A program made the position numbers and the translations under genes. A stretch of 64,000 nucleotides of DNA from Micromonospora sp. Llam0 (GTDB lineage Bacteria; Actinomycetota; Actinomycetes; Mycobacteriales; Micromonosporaceae): contig NZ_RJJY01000001.1 in assembly GCF_003751085.1 (NCBI RefSeq), positions 1,364,001 to 1,428,000 on the forward strand. Reading direction: 5' to 3'. Positions 45,048-55,209 of the stretch are shown here, one piece after another (the stretch's first letter is position 1; the number at the start of each line of letters is the position of its first letter). Below the pieces are notes generated by a model. The model had not been told where the DNA came from. It saw only the letters and a program-made list of their open reading frames with translations, and did no database searches.

Positions 45048-45659
45048 ATGGAAGAGCAACTCTCGACGGTCTGGCTAACTGGGGATCAGGTCCGCACCCT
45101 GGCCCACCCGCTGCGGTTGCGGCTGCTGGGCGCGCTGCGGTTGGACGGCCCCGCGACCGCCACCGCGCTCGCCCACGAGCTCGGCACCAACACCGGAGCG
45201 ACCAGTTACCACCTGCGCAAGCTCGCCGACGTCGGGCTGGTACGCGAGGAGCCGGCCCGCGGCACCGGCCGCGAGCGCTGGTGGCGGGCGGCGCACCAGA
45301 ACACCTCGTGGCGTAACACGTCCTTCGACGCCGACCCGGACGCCCGCGCCGCCGCCGACTGGCTCAACAGTTACTTCGTGCAGCAGTTCGTCCGCCGCGC
45401 CGAGGACTGGCACACCGCCCGCGACGGCTACTCGGCGCAGTGGCGTGACGCGGCCGAGTACTCCGACACCCGGTTGACTCTCACCTCGGACCAGTTGCGT
45501 CGGCTCAACGCCGAGATCGACGAGGTCATCGAGCGGTACCGCACCGATCCCGGCCCGGGTGACGGGCCGGCCGAGCAGGTGATGCTCTACAAGTACGCCT
45601 TCCCGCGCGTCGCCAAGGGCGGCGGCGACCGCGGCGGGTCGGCCGGGGACGAGCCGTGA
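45048..45659 (+). CDS. ArsR-type winged-helix transcriptional regulator
   Basis: A 203-residue regulator with an N-terminal winged helix: V-R-T-L-A-H-P-L-R-L-R-L-L-G-A-L, then A-L-A-H-E-L-G-T-N-T-G-A-T-S-Y-H-L-R-K-L and the wing R-E-R-W-W-R-A. The remaining helical part (W-L-N-S-Y-F, Y-R-T-D-P) may be a ligand or dimer domain; no Cys metal site is present. The start is ATG at 45048. Its stop overlaps the MFS start (GTGA), so the pair is a regulator-efflux operon. Confidence 0.88.
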   Translation: MEEQLSTVWLTGDQVRTLAHPLRLRLLGALRLDGPATATALAHELGTNTGATSYHLRKLADVGLVREEPARGTGRERWWRAAHQNTSWRNTSFDADPDARAAADWLNSYFVQQFVRRAEDWHTARDGYSAQWRDAAEYSDTRLTLTSDQLRRLNAEIDEVIERYRTDPGPGDGPAEQVMLYKYAFPRVAKGGGDRGGSAGDEP

Positions 45660-46948
45660 CCGCGCTGACCGCCCGCCAGGTGCACCGGCGCTATCTGATC
45701 CTGCACGGTCTGCGCTGGGCACCCACCGGGCTGCTGATCCCCGTCTGGGTGCTGTTGATGCTGGAGCGTGGGCTGACCCTGCCGCAGATCGGCCTGGCCG
45801 CCGCCGTGCAGGGGCTGGCCGTGCTGATGCTGGAGCTGCCGACCGGTGGGCTGGCCGACGCGATCGGTCGCAGGCCGGTGCTGATCGGCGCGGCGGCGGC
45901 GAACCTGGCGTCACTGGCGCTGCTGGTCGTCGCGGACTCCTTCGCCCTGTTCGTCGCCGTGATGCTGCTGCAGGGCCTCTACCGGGCGCTGGAGAGCGGG
46001 CCGCTGGAGTCCTGGTACGTCGACGCCACGCTCGCCGCCGACCCCGCCGCGCGGTACGAAGGCGGGCTGAGCCAAGGGGGAGTGGTGCTCGGCCTCGCGA
46101 TCGCCGCCGGATCCCTGGCCAGCGGCGGTCTGGTGGCACTCGGTCCGGTGGGTCCGGTCAGCGCGCTGACCGGACCGGTGCTCGTCGCGGCGCTGTTCCA
46201 GGTCGTCAGCCTGGTCGGTCTGGTGCTGCTGCTGGTCGAGGTACGGCCGGCGGCGGGAGCACCGACCCTGACGGCTTCGATCCGACAGGTGCCCTCCGTG
46301 GTGCTCGGCGCCGTACGGCTGCTCCGGCGGTCCCGGATTCTGCTTGCCCTGATCTCGGTCGAGCTGTTCTGGGGGTTCGGCATGATCTCCTTCGAGACCC
46401 TGATGCCGGTGCGTCTGGCGGAGGTGGCCGGCGACGCCGACCGGGCGGCGGCGCTGCTCGGCCCGGTCGGCGCGGTCGCCTGGCTGGCGTCGGCCGGCGG
46501 CGCCGCGCTGGTGCCGGCGGTCGCCCGCCTGATCGGTGCGCCGCTGACCGCCGCCGCGTTCCGCGTCCTGCAGGGGGCGACCGTGGTCGCGATGGCGCTG
46601 CTCGCCGGGCCGGTCGGCGTCGTCGCGGCCTATCTGGCCTGCTACGCCATCCACGGTGCGTCGAACCCGGTGCACATGGGTCTGCTGCACCGCCAGGTGG
46701 ACGGTGGGCACCGCAGCAGCGTGGTCTCGCTCAACTCGATGGTCGCGCACCCGGCGGGGGCGCTCGGCGGGGTGGTGCTGATGGGGATCGCCGGGGCGAG
46801 CACGGTCAGCCTGGCGATGCTGGTCGGTGCGGCCGTGCTGGCTGCGGCCGCACCGCTGTACCTGGTCTCGCCTGGTCCAAGCTGGATTGGCCGGCGCGGC
46901 CGTTGGGTATGGAACGGCCGACCGACTGAACCCCCCAGGAGGATCTGA
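45656..46948 (+). CDS. MFS transporter
   Basis: A 430-residue major-facilitator protein, about twelve helices. Motif A is G-G-L-A-D-A-I-G-R-R-P-V after helix 2. Likely a drug or metabolite efflux pump controlled by the preceding ArsR-type regulator, with which it overlaps by four bases. A small two-helix membrane protein starts on its last base. Confidence 0.87.
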   Translation: MTALTARQVHRRYLILHGLRWAPTGLLIPVWVLLMLERGLTLPQIGLAAAVQGLAVLMLELPTGGLADAIGRRPVLIGAAAANLASLALLVVADSFALFVAVMLLQGLYRALESGPLESWYVDATLAADPAARYEGGLSQGGVVLGLAIAAGSLASGGLVALGPVGPVSALTGPVLVAALFQVVSLVGLVLLLVEVRPAAGAPTLTASIRQVPSVVLGAVRLLRRSRILLALISVELFWGFGMISFETLMPVRLAEVAGDADRAAALLGPVGAVAWLASAGGAALVPAVARLIGAPLTAAAFRVLQGATVVAMALLAGPVGVVAAYLACYAIHGASNPVHMGLLHRQVDGGHRSSVVSLNSMVAHPAGALGGVVLMGIAGASTVSLAMLVGAAVLAAAAPLYLVSPGPSWIGRRGRWVWNGRPTEPPRRI

Positions 46949-47142
46949 TGTTCGCCATCGCTGCGGCTGTCGTTTTCGGCTTCGCCCTGCTGCTCGACCT
47001 GCTCGACACCGATCTCGGTGCGCCTGACCTGTTCAACTGGAACACCATGGTGCTGATCGGCCTGCTCTGCCTGGCTCTGTTCTTCGCCGGGGTCGGTCGC
47101 GGCACCGGCGGCGGTTGGTCCCGGCGCCGTCGGCGCAGCTGA
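46948..47142 (+). CDS. Small two-helix membrane protein
   Basis: A 64-residue protein: two hydrophobic helices (about 3-19 and 33-50) joined by a short acidic loop (D-L-L-D-T-D-L-G-A-P-D), ending in a basic tail (W-S-R-R-R-R-R-S). CCAGGAGGATCTG before the ATG is a strong ribosome binding site, and the start overlaps the MFS stop by one base. Function unknown; a partner of the transporter is possible. Confidence 0.78.
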   Translation: MFAIAAAVVFGFALLLDLLDTDLGAPDLFNWNTMVLIGLLCLALFFAGVGRGTGGGWSRRRRRS

Positions 47143-47156
47143 CCCGGCTGTTCACT

Positions 47157-47196
47157 GGCCCGATCTCGGTGCATTTCCGGCGTCCGAGATCGGGCC
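47157..47196 (+). terminator. Terminator before rarA
   Basis: GGCCCGATCTCGG (47157-47169) and CCGAGATCGGGCC (47184-47196) are a perfect 13-bp stem with a 14-base loop. It ends the regulator-MFS operon. TACTGT at 47199-47204, directly after it, looks like a -10 for a leaderless rarA message. Confidence 0.88.
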
Positions 47197-47211
47197 GGTA
47201 CTGTCTTGCTG

Positions 47212-48741
47212 ATGGAGTCCGACGTCCTCTTCTCCTACCCCGCCGGTGACCAGCGACGCGATGCGTCGCCGGCCGGCGGCGGCGTGGTGGCGGGCGACTC
47301 AGGCTCCGGCCCGCCCGCGTCGGCGCCGTTGCCGGTACGGATGCGTCCGGCAAGCCTCGACGAGCTGGTCGGCCAGGAGCATCTGCTCGCCCCGGGCGCG
47401 CCGTTGCGGCAGCTGGTGACCGGTACCGCCCCGATGTCGGTGATCCTGTGGGGGCCGCCGGGCTGCGGCAAGACGACGATCGCCCACCTGGTGGCCCGGG
47501 CCACCGACCGTCGTTTCGTAGCGATGTCGGCGCTGTCCGCCGGGGTCAAGGACGTCCGTGCGGTGATCGACGAGGCCCGACGGCAACGGCGTACCGGCGG
47601 GCTGCCGACGGTGCTGTTCATCGACGAGGTGCACCGCTTCAGCAAGACCCAGCAGGACTCGCTGCTCGCGGCGGTCGAGGACCGTACCGTGACGTTGCTG
47701 GCGGCGACCACCGAAAATCCCCATTTTTCGGTCATTTCGCCGTTATTGTCGCGGTGTGTCCTGCTCACCCTGCGGCCGCTCGGCGACGAGGCGGTCCGTG
47801 ACCTCCTCCGGCGCGCGGTGACCGACGAACGTGGACTCGGCGGCTCGCTACGGCTGTCCCAGCCGGCCGAGGATCACCTGGTCCGGTTGGCCGGCGGCGA
47901 CGTGCGCAAGGCGCTCACCGCACTGGAGGCGGCGGCCTCGGCGGCCACCGCGACCGACACCGGGAAGATCGACCTGCGTACCGCCGAGCAGGCGATCGAC
48001 GTCGCCGCAGTGCGCTACGACCGCGACGGCGACGCCCACTATGACGTGACCAGCGCGTTCATCAAGAGCATGCGTGGATCGGACGTCGACGCCGCGCTGC
48101 ACTGGCTGGCCCGGATGCTGGTCGCCGGGGAGGACGCCAGGTTCATCGCCCGGCGGATGGTGATCTTCGCCAGCGAGGACGTCGGGATGGCCGATCCGGG
48201 TGCGCTGTCGGTGGCGACCGCGGCCGCTCACGCCGTGGAGTACGTGGGGTTGCCGGAGGCGCAACTCAACCTTGCCCAGGCGGTGATCCACCTGGCCACC
48301 GCCCCGAAGTCCAACTCGACCACCGCAGCGCTGGCGGCGGCCGTCGCCGATGTACGGGCCGGCCGGGGCGGGACGGTGCCTGCACATCTACGGGACAGCC
48401 ACTACTCGGGCGCGCGGCGGATCGGCCACGGAGGCGGCTACCGTTACCCTCACGACGACCACCGGGGGGTGGTCACCCAGCAGTACCCGCCCGACGAGCT
48501 CGCCGGTGTCGACTACTACCGGCCGACCGAGCACGGCGCCGAGCGGACCGTCTCCGCGCGGCTGCCGGTGCTCCGCCGGATCGTGCGCGGCCTGCCGCCC
48601 GACACCCGCGCGTCCGCTGGACGCACCGGCTCCGGCTCGTCCGCTGGTGCCGCCGAACCTGATCCACCCGTCCCAGCGTCCGAGGCTGGTCCGGTGCCCG
48701 ATGACAGCGGCAGCGTTGCTGCCGGGGAGGTACAGCAGTGA
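47212..48741 (+). CDS. rarA: Replication-associated recombination protein A (RarA/MgsA AAA+ ATPase)
   Basis: A 509-residue AAA+ ATPase that acts at stalled replication forks. Walker [10 protein letters not shown], Walker [10 protein letters not shown], sensor 1 A-A-T-T-E-N-P and the MgsA C-terminal domain ([31 protein letters not shown]). The final 70 residues are low-complexity. ATG at 47212 is preferred and lies 8 bases after a -10-like hexamer, fitting a leaderless transcript; TTG at 47206 is the alternative. Stop overlaps the next gene (GTGA). Confidence 0.93.
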   Translation: MESDVLFSYPAGDQRRDASPAGGGVVAGDSGSGPPASAPLPVRMRPASLDELVGQEHLLAPGAPLRQLVTGTAPMSVILWGPPGCGKTTIAHLVARATDRRFVAMSALSAGVKDVRAVIDEARRQRRTGGLPTVLFIDEVHRFSKTQQDSLLAAVEDRTVTLLAATTENPHFSVISPLLSRCVLLTLRPLGDEAVRDLLRRAVTDERGLGGSLRLSQPAEDHLVRLAGGDVRKALTALEAAASAATATDTGKIDLRTAEQAIDVAAVRYDRDGDAHYDVTSAFIKSMRGSDVDAALHWLARMLVAGEDARFIARRMVIFASEDVGMADPGALSVATAAAHAVEYVGLPEAQLNLAQAVIHLATAPKSNSTTAALAAAVADVRAGRGGTVPAHLRDSHYSGARRIGHGGGYRYPHDDHRGVVTQQYPPDELAGVDYYRPTEHGAERTVSARLPVLRRIVRGLPPDTRASAGRTGSGSSAGAAEPDPPVPASEAGPVPDDSGSVAAGEVQQ

Positions 48742-51137
48742 GAGCGCGCGGTTCTGACCGCCCCGATCACCCCGACGAGCGTCGTGAGGGCAAGCCGAAG
48801 GGCCGTCGGTGGGGCCGGGCACAGGTCGAGGAAGAGGTCAGCGGCGAGGAGACCGGCTGGCTGGACGATCTGCGGACCGCCAAGGAACAGCGGATCGACA
48901 TCGGACCCGGTGGCGTCCGACCAGAGGGTTCCCCAACGGACGGTCCGCCCTCCCGGTCCGCCGCCGCCCGCTCTGCGGCCCCGTCCCGCCCAGGTCCCCC
49001 GCAGCCCGGTCCGCAGTCGCAGCCTGGTCCGCAGCCGCGTCCCGGACCTCGACCGGCCGAGCCCGTTTCGCCGGCTGGTGCGAAGCCGTCCGAGCCACGA
49101 CCAGTCAGCCCCGCACCGGGCGGGCCGACCCCGGCCTCCGGTAGGCCGAGCCCGGCACCGGTCTCGGGTGGGCCGAGCCCGACTAGGCCGAGCCCGGCAC
49201 CGGTCTCCGGTGGGCCGACCCCGACCCCGGGCCGGTACGAGCGCCCGCCGCACCGTCCGTCAGCAGCGGATACCGTTGTTCCGCGGTCGGGCAACGCGCC
49301 GCCGTTGCCGCCGTCCGCGCCGCAGCGGCCATCCGGCGAACCCTTCGGCGGGCCCCGTTCCGCGCCGGGCACCCCGACCCGACCAACGTCCGGCCCCGGC
49401 GCCGATGGGCGCGACGAGACCCGGATCATTCCGCCGGTCAGGTCGTCCGGCGGGCGTCGACGCGCCCCGGAACCGGCGGACGAGTCCGGCGGCTGGGAGC
49501 GCCGCCCGGAGACGCCGCAACGTGGCCCGGCCGCCGGGGCGGACCGGGCGGGTCAGACCCGGGAAGGGGACGGCCCGGCACCGTCGCGGCCGTCAACCGG
49601 CCGGCATGCCTCGGCCGGCCAGCCGTTCGAGCCGGCCCGGCCGACCTCGGGCGGTCCCCGCCCGGCGCGGTCCGCGCCGATCCCCGGCCAGCCATCCCGG
49701 GGCGGCTCGGGCGGCCCGTTGGCCGCTCCCGTGGTCCCCGGGCCGGGCGGCGCCGTGCCACCGGCCCGTGGTCCGCAGCATGACCCGGGCTCCGACCAGC
49801 CGCCCCGTCCGGGCACCCGCCCGGCAGGACCGCCGCCAGGCCATCCGGCCGGCCCGCCGACCGCCACCCGTCGTGGGCCCGGCCGGGCGACGGTCCCGGC
49901 AGCCGGGCCGGTGCCGACCGGTGGCGGGCCGCGGCCACCCGTGACCGGGCCGCCGGCCACCGACCGACGGGACCCGTACGCCACCGGTCCGATCCGCCCC
50001 GGCCAGCCGGGTCGATCCGATCCGCCGGGCCGTCCCAACGAGGCCGGCACCTTCGGCCGCCCCGGCCGACCAGCTCACCCCGGCCGTCCAGCTGAGCCCG
50101 GGCCCGGTGGCGTGGCAACGATGCCCGGCGCGCCGGCACCTGGCCGGCCGGTGTCCGGCGGACCCGCGGGTGCCGCCGCGCCGCCGCACCACGATCGGCC
50201 GGCACCCGCCCCGCCCCGCCCGGTCTCCGGTGCCGGTGGTGGGGCGACGGTGGCGCGGTCGGCGTCGGTACCGGTGCGGCCGGGTGGGCCGGTGCCGCCG
50301 AGCGGACTCGCCCCGGTGTCCGGTGGAGCCGCCCCGGTCCCGGGAGGGGTCGCCCCGGTGTCCGGTGGGGGTGGCTCACCGGTCCGGTCCGGGCCGTACC
50401 GCCCCGACCGGTCGGGGCCCGAGGAGTCCGGTGTTGAGCAGCCCGGGCCAGAGCCGGGCGGTCCGAACCTGCAGCAGCGTCGGCTGCGGGCGATGGCCCT
50501 GATCATGGTCGCCGTCGTGGTGCTGGCCGCGCTCCCGCTCTACTTCGGTATCCGGGCGGCGACCCGCGACCCGGTCTTCAACTCCCTTGACCGGCTCGAC
50601 GTGCCCGGGTGGGCGGCGCAGGAGCGTACCGACGCGATCAGCGGGAGCCGTTGGTGCCTCATCGACTGCCGGTTCCGCGAGCGGACGATGACCTCCGAAC
50701 GCGGTACGGAGGAGACCGCCCAGGTCTACACCGCGGCACTGACCGACGCCGGGTGGCTGCCGTGGGACGCCGAGCTGTGCCCGTCCCAGCCGGTCGAGGG
50801 CCAGTACAACTGCTGGACCCGCGACGAACTCACCCTCGACCTGTGGGTCCGGCCACCGGCCTGCTCGGACGACCTGCTGCTGCAGCGGCCGACGGTGGAG
50901 CCGCCATCCGGTGAGTCGACCGACGGTGGGTCGGCCGACGGGGAATCGGCCGACTCGCCGCCGGTCACCGAGGCCGAGACCTGCACCGGTTCGGTCGTGT
51001 CGATCAAGGTGCGCAACGCGATCGGTGACGACCGGATGAAGCCACAGCCGAGTACCGATCCGTCGCTCACCGGTGAGGATCCGGATCCGGTCTTCACCGA
51101 CGACCCGCTGCTGGACCTGGAGGTCGAACCGTCGTGA
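48738..51137 (+). CDS. Large proline-rich single-pass membrane protein
   Basis: A 799-residue protein. Residues 50-575 are Pro/Gly/Arg/Ala-rich and probably disordered, with tandem S-P-A-P-V-S-G-G-P units. One transmembrane helix follows at about 590-610 ([18 protein letters not shown]). The last 190 residues are extracytoplasmic, acidic and contain six cysteines (W-C-L-I-D-C, E-L-C-P, N-C-W, A-C-S, E-T-C). It sits between rarA and alaS, overlapping rarA by four bases. Function unknown; the layout suggests a cytoplasmic scaffold linked to an outer sensor or anchor domain. Confidence 0.8.
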   Translation: MRARGSDRPDHPDERREGKPKGRRWGRAQVEEEVSGEETGWLDDLRTAKEQRIDIGPGGVRPEGSPTDGPPSRSAAARSAAPSRPGPPQPGPQSQPGPQPRPGPRPAEPVSPAGAKPSEPRPVSPAPGGPTPASGRPSPAPVSGGPSPTRPSPAPVSGGPTPTPGRYERPPHRPSAADTVVPRSGNAPPLPPSAPQRPSGEPFGGPRSAPGTPTRPTSGPGADGRDETRIIPPVRSSGGRRRAPEPADESGGWERRPETPQRGPAAGADRAGQTREGDGPAPSRPSTGRHASAGQPFEPARPTSGGPRPARSAPIPGQPSRGGSGGPLAAPVVPGPGGAVPPARGPQHDPGSDQPPRPGTRPAGPPPGHPAGPPTATRRGPGRATVPAAGPVPTGGGPRPPVTGPPATDRRDPYATGPIRPGQPGRSDPPGRPNEAGTFGRPGRPAHPGRPAEPGPGGVATMPGAPAPGRPVSGGPAGAAAPPHHDRPAPAPPRPVSGAGGGATVARSASVPVRPGGPVPPSGLAPVSGGAAPVPGGVAPVSGGGGSPVRSGPYRPDRSGPEESGVEQPGPEPGGPNLQQRRLRAMALIMVAVVVLAALPLYFGIRAATRDPVFNSLDRLDVPGWAAQERTDAISGSRWCLIDCRFRERTMTSERGTEETAQVYTAALTDAGWLPWDAELCPSQPVEGQYNCWTRDELTLDLWVRPPACSDDLLLQRPTVEPPSGESTDGGSADGESADSPPVTEAETCTGSVVSIKVRNAIGDDRMKPQPSTDPSLTGEDPDPVFTDDPLLDLEVEPS

Positions 51138-51244
51138 GCGGACGACCATCACTGACGGTAGGGTCTGCACGGTGGTGCGGCGCGAGCTGACCGCCGTCAG
51201 GTGAGCAGCGGCGGCGAGGCGTCGTGACAGAGGAGGACACAGGC

Positions 51245-51706
51245 ATGGACGGTGGACAGATCGCGGCGCTGGTGGCGGCCGGAGCGTTCCTGATGCTCGT
51301 GCTGGTGCTCGCGGTGCCGATTCTGCGGCTGCGGCACACCGTGGACGCGGCGACCAGGGCGATCAACGACCTGAACGACCGCACCGGTCCACTGCTCGGC
51401 CAGGTCAACACCTCGGTGGAGAACGTCAACACCGCGCTCGGGCAGGTGCACACCACGCTGGACGGCGTCAACATCCAGCTCGCCAAGATCGACACGATGA
51501 CGGGTCACGCGCAGAACGTCACCGCCAACGTGGCGAACCTCGCCACCGTCGTCTCGGCGGCGGCGGCCAACCCGCTGGTCAAGGTCGCCGCCTTCGGGTA
51601 CGGCGTACGGCGTGCCGCGTCCGCCCGCCGGCACGCCGAGCAGGAGCGCGACGTACGGGCGGAACTCAAGCAGCGGCGCCGGGCAGCCCGGCGCAACGCC
51701 GGATGA
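51245..51706 (+). CDS. DUF948 family membrane protein
   Basis: A 153-residue protein with an N-terminal helix (A-A-L-V-A-A-G-A-F-L-M-L-V-L-V-L-A-V-P) and a long amphipathic, probably coiled-coil region (residues 30-110), with repeated N-T and L-G-Q-V patterns, ending in a basic Arg-rich tail. This is the DUF948 architecture commonly found upstream of alaS in actinobacteria. ATG at 51245 follows GAGGAGG (51230-51236). Function unknown. Confidence 0.82.
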   Translation: MDGGQIAALVAAGAFLMLVLVLAVPILRLRHTVDAATRAINDLNDRTGPLLGQVNTSVENVNTALGQVHTTLDGVNIQLAKIDTMTGHAQNVTANVANLATVVSAAAANPLVKVAAFGYGVRRAASARRHAEQERDVRAELKQRRRAARRNAG

Positions 51707-51722
51707 CCGGGAGGACGCCGTC

Positions 51723-52028
51723 ATGAAACGCCTGCTCTGGCTCGGTGTCGGCATCGCCGTCGGCGCGGTGGTGGTCCGCAAGCTGGCCCGGACCGCCCAG
51801 TCCTACACGCCGTCCGGGATCGCCTCCTCGCTGTCGGAATCCGCTGGTGGTCTCGTCGAGTCGGTCCGTACCTTCGTGGAGGACGTGCGCGAGGGTATGG
51901 CGGAGCGCGAGCAGCAGATCCAGGCCGCGTTCGCTGAGGGCGTGGCGTTCGACGACCAGTTCGCCGACCTGCGGGGCGACCCGAGCGTCGGCGACGCGGA
52001 GATATTCCCCCAGGAGGACGTTCGGTGA
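51723..52028 (+). CDS. Small membrane protein upstream of alaS (DUF6167-like)
   Basis: A 101-residue protein: [21 protein letters not shown] gives one membrane helix, then an amphipathic helical region ([19 protein letters not shown]). GGGAGG precedes the ATG. It overlaps alaS by four bases (GTGA) and is probably translated together with it. Function unknown; assignment to DUF6167 is from position and layout. Confidence 0.8.
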   Translation: MKRLLWLGVGIAVGAVVVRKLARTAQSYTPSGIASSLSESAGGLVESVRTFVEDVREGMAEREQQIQAAFAEGVAFDDQFADLRGDPSVGDAEIFPQEDVR

Positions 52029-54709
52029 AAACGGCGGAGATCAAGCGGCGGTTCCTCGCGCACTTCGAGGCCAACGGCCATGCCGTGGTGCCGTCAGCTC
52101 CGCTGCCCGCGATCGATGACCCGAACCTGCTGTTCATCAACGCGGGCATGGTGCAGTTCGTGCCGTACTTCCTCGGCCAGCGGACCCCGCCGTACCAGCG
52201 GGCGACGAGCGTGCAGAAGTGCATCCGGACCCCGGACATCGACGAGGTCGGCAAGACGTCGCGGCACGGCACCTTCTTCCAGATGAACGGCAACTTCTCG
52301 TTCGGCGACTACTTCAAGGAAGGCGCGATCCCGCTGGCCTGGGACCTGGCCACCAGGCCGGTCGACGCGGGCGGGTTCGGCATGGACCCGGAGCGGATCT
52401 GGGTCACCGTCTACCTCGACGACGACGAGGCGGCCGACATCTGGCGGCGCACCGGTGTGCCGGCGGCGCGGATCGTGCGCCGGGGCAACAAGGACAACTT
52501 CTGGTCGATGGGCATTCCCGGGCCGGCCGGGCCGTGTTCGGAGCTGTACTACGACCGGGGCCCGGCGTACGGGCCGGACGGCGGGCCGGAGGTCGACGAG
52601 GACCGCTTCCTGGAGTTCTGGAATCTCGTCTTCATGCAGTACGAGATCACCAACGTACAGAGCAAAGAAGTCTTCGACATCGTCGGCGACCTGCCGAAGA
52701 AGAACATCGACACCGGCATGGGCCTGGAGCGGATCGCGTCGATTCTGCAGGGGGTGGACAACCTCTACGAGATCGACGAGGTACGTCCGATCCTGGACCG
52801 GGCCGCCGAGCTGACCGGCAAGCGCTACGGTGCGGGATCCGGGCAGGCGGCGAGCGAGTCGCACCCCGACGACGTACGGCTGCGGGTGATCGCCGACCAC
52901 GTGCGGACCGCGCTGATGCTGATCGGTGACGGGGTGACCCCGTCCAACGAGGGCCGCGGCTACGTGCTGCGCCGGATCATGCGCCGGGCGATCCGCTCGG
53001 TGCGGCTGCTCGGTTGGCAGGACCGCGCCCTGCCGGAGCTGCTGCCGGTGGCCCGGGACTGCATGGCGCCGTCGTACCCGGAGCTGGCCGCCGACTTCGA
53101 GCGGATCTCCTCGTACGCGTACGCCGAGGAGGACGCCTTCCTGTCCACGCTGCGCGCCGGTACCACGATCCTGGACACGGCGATCGCCCAGACCAGGTCG
53201 GCCGGCGGCGGCAAACTCTCCGGCGACCAGGCCTTCCAGCTGCACGACACCTACGGGTTCCCGATCGACCTCACCCTGGAGATCGCCGCCGAGCAGGGGC
53301 TCTCGGTCGACCAGGACGGCTTCCGCCGGCTGATGTCCGAGCAGCGGGCCCGGGCCAAGGCGGACGCGCAGGCCCGCAAGACCGGGCACGTCGACATGTC
53401 CGCGTACCGCGGGGTGCTGGACAGCGGCGGGCCGGTGGAGTTCACCGGCTACGCCGAGGTGTCCCGCGAGTCGCGGGTCCGGGCGCTGCTCGGCGCCGGC
53501 GGCGCGGCGCTGCCCGCGGCCGGTGAGGGCGACGTGGTGGAGCTGGTGCTGGACAGCACCCCGTTCTACGCCGAGGGCGGCGGCCAGCAGCCGGACACCG
53601 GCCTGCTCACCGTCGGCGCCGGCCGGGTGGAGATCTTCGACGTGCAGCAGCCGGTGCCGGGCCTGATCGTGCACCGGGCCCGGGTGGTCAGCGGTGAGCT
53701 GCGCGCCGGGGAGTCCGGCTACGCCGAGATCGACATCCCGCGTCGGCGGGCGATCTCCCGGTCGCACACCGCGACGCACCTGGTGCACCAGACGATGCGC
53801 AACTTCCTCGGCGAGTCGGCGACCCAGGCGGGGTCGCTGAACGCGCCGGGCCGGTTGCGGTTCGACTTCAACACCCCCGGCGCGGTCGCGCCGTCGGTGC
53901 TGCACGACATCGAGCAGCAGGTCAACGAGGTGCTGCTGCGTGACCTGGAGGTGAACGCGTTCATCACCTCGCAGGAGGAGGCGCGCCGGCTGGGCGCGAT
54001 GGCGCTGTTCGGGGAGAAGTACGGCGACGAGGTCCGGGTGGTCGAGGTCGGTGACTACGCCCGCGAGCTGTGCGGCGGTACGCACGTGACCCGCTCCGGT
54101 CAGCTCGGCGTGGTGAAGATCCTCTCCGAGTCGTCGATCGGCTCCGGCGTGCGCCGGGTGGAGGCGCTGGTCGGCATCGACGCGTTCAACTTCCTGGCCC
54201 GCGAGCACCTGCTGGTGGCCCGGCTCGCCGAGCTGTACCGGGTGCCGGCCGACCAGGTCGCGGACCGGGTCCAGCAGACCGTCACCCAGCTGCGCGACGC
54301 CGAGAAGGAGCTGGAGAAGCTGCGCGCCCAGCTGGTGCTCGGCGGCGCGGCGGCGATCGCCGGCCAGGCGCGTGACGTGCGCGGGATCGCCTACGTCGGC
54401 ACCGAGGCGCCCGAGGGCGCGGCCGGCAACGACGTACGGACCTTGGCGCAGGAGATCCGGGGCAAGATCGACCCGGCCAGGCCGGCGGTGGTCGCGGTGG
54501 CGGCCCGGGCCAACGGCAAGGCGGCGCTGGTGGTGGCGGTGAACGCGGCCGGCAAGTCACGCGGGGTGTCCGCCGCCGACCTGGTCAAGGGGGCGCTGCA
54601 CGGCCGGGGCGGCGGCAACGCCGACCTGGCCCAGGGCGGTGGGCTGCCGGCGGCCGAGGCGGCGAACCTGCTGGTCGCGGTCGAAAAGGCGATCGCCGAG
54701 ACGGCCTGA
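52025..54709 (+). CDS. alaS: Alanine--tRNA ligase
   Basis: An 894-residue class II synthetase. N-terminal catalytic core with [24 protein letters not shown] and [15 protein letters not shown]. Editing domain with the zinc ligands H581 and H585 (S-H-T-A-T-H) and C683/H687 (C-G-G-T-H), then the C-Ala domain with a Gly-rich end. GTG at 52025 overlaps the preceding gene and has CAGGAGG upstream. The stop is one base before the first of two repeated mini-ORFs leading into ruvX. Confidence 0.97.
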   Translation: MKTAEIKRRFLAHFEANGHAVVPSAPLPAIDDPNLLFINAGMVQFVPYFLGQRTPPYQRATSVQKCIRTPDIDEVGKTSRHGTFFQMNGNFSFGDYFKEGAIPLAWDLATRPVDAGGFGMDPERIWVTVYLDDDEAADIWRRTGVPAARIVRRGNKDNFWSMGIPGPAGPCSELYYDRGPAYGPDGGPEVDEDRFLEFWNLVFMQYEITNVQSKEVFDIVGDLPKKNIDTGMGLERIASILQGVDNLYEIDEVRPILDRAAELTGKRYGAGSGQAASESHPDDVRLRVIADHVRTALMLIGDGVTPSNEGRGYVLRRIMRRAIRSVRLLGWQDRALPELLPVARDCMAPSYPELAADFERISSYAYAEEDAFLSTLRAGTTILDTAIAQTRSAGGGKLSGDQAFQLHDTYGFPIDLTLEIAAEQGLSVDQDGFRRLMSEQRARAKADAQARKTGHVDMSAYRGVLDSGGPVEFTGYAEVSRESRVRALLGAGGAALPAAGEGDVVELVLDSTPFYAEGGGQQPDTGLLTVGAGRVEIFDVQQPVPGLIVHRARVVSGELRAGESGYAEIDIPRRRAISRSHTATHLVHQTMRNFLGESATQAGSLNAPGRLRFDFNTPGAVAPSVLHDIEQQVNEVLLRDLEVNAFITSQEEARRLGAMALFGEKYGDEVRVVEVGDYARELCGGTHVTRSGQLGVVKILSESSIGSGVRRVEALVGIDAFNFLAREHLLVARLAELYRVPADQVADRVQQTVTQLRDAEKELEKLRAQLVLGGAAAIAGQARDVRGIAYVGTEAPEGAAGNDVRTLAQEIRGKIDPARPAVVAVAARANGKAALVVAVNAAGKSRGVSAADLVKGALHGRGGGNADLAQGGGLPAAEAANLLVAVEKAIAETA

Positions 54710-54710
54710 G

Positions 54711-54750
54711 ATGAGCGGTACGAGGTGAGCGGTACGAGGTGAGCGGATTC
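54711..54750 (+). repeat. 14-bp tandem repeats forming coupled mini-ORFs before ruvX
   Basis: ATGAGCGGTACGAG (54711), GTGAGCGGTACGAG (54725), then GTGAGCGGATTC (54739), the true ruvX start. Copies 1 and 2 each read start-AGC-GGT-ACG-AGG-TGA, and each TGA overlaps the next start as GTGA. Confidence 0.92.
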
Positions 54751-55209
54751 GTCCGTGGGCGCCGGCTCGGCGTCGACGTGGGGCAGGTCCGGGTCGGTCT
54801 GGCGATCAGCGACCCGGACGGCATCCTCGCCACTCCGCTGATGACGGTACGGCGGGACCTGTCGACCGGCGGCGCGACGAAACCGGCCGACCTGCCCACG
54901 GATATCGCGAAAATTGTCCAGATAGTCCATGAGTACGAGGTCAGTGCGGTTATCGTCGGTCTGCCGGTGAACCTCGCCGGCCGCCACGGACCGGCCGCCG
55001 ACGCGGTCAGCGCATACGTACGGTTACTCGAAGTGGCGGTATCGCCGATTTCAGTCCTGACGACCGACGAAAGGATGTCGACGGTGGTCGCTAGCCGTAG
55101 GCTGTCCGAGCGGGGCGTTCGAGGACGACGTCAACGTACGGTGGTCGACCAGGCGGCCGCCGTGGAAATCCTGCAGAGCTGGCTGGACGCGCAGCGGAGG
55201 CAGAAGTGA
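54739..55209 (+). CDS. ruvX: Holliday junction resolvase-like protein (RuvX/YqgF)
   Basis: A 156-residue RNase-H-fold nuclease implicated in 16S rRNA processing and/or recombination. Core motifs L-G-V-D-V-G-Q-V-R-V-G-L-A, V-I-V-G-L-P-V-N-L-A-G and D-E-R-M-S-T-V with the C-terminal Q-R-T-V-V-D-Q-A-A-A-V-E-I-L. GTG at 54739 is the third copy of a 14-bp repeat; only this one opens the full frame. Followed by mltG with a four-base overlap. Confidence 0.93.
   Translation: MSGFVRGRRLGVDVGQVRVGLAISDPDGILATPLMTVRRDLSTGGATKPADLPTDIAKIVQIVHEYEVSAVIVGLPVNLAGRHGPAADAVSAYVRLLEVAVSPISVLTTDERMSTVVASRRLSERGVRGRRQRTVVDQAAAVEILQSWLDAQRRQK

Noticed and set aside
41679..45059. 1126-residue open frame on the minus strand
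   Set aside because: Only 41679-42932 is a real gene (antiporter). The rest is antisense to aspS and stays open because of GC-rich codon use.
52094..54208. 704-residue minus-strand frame
   Set aside because: Antisense to alaS, whose family motifs are intact on the plus strand.
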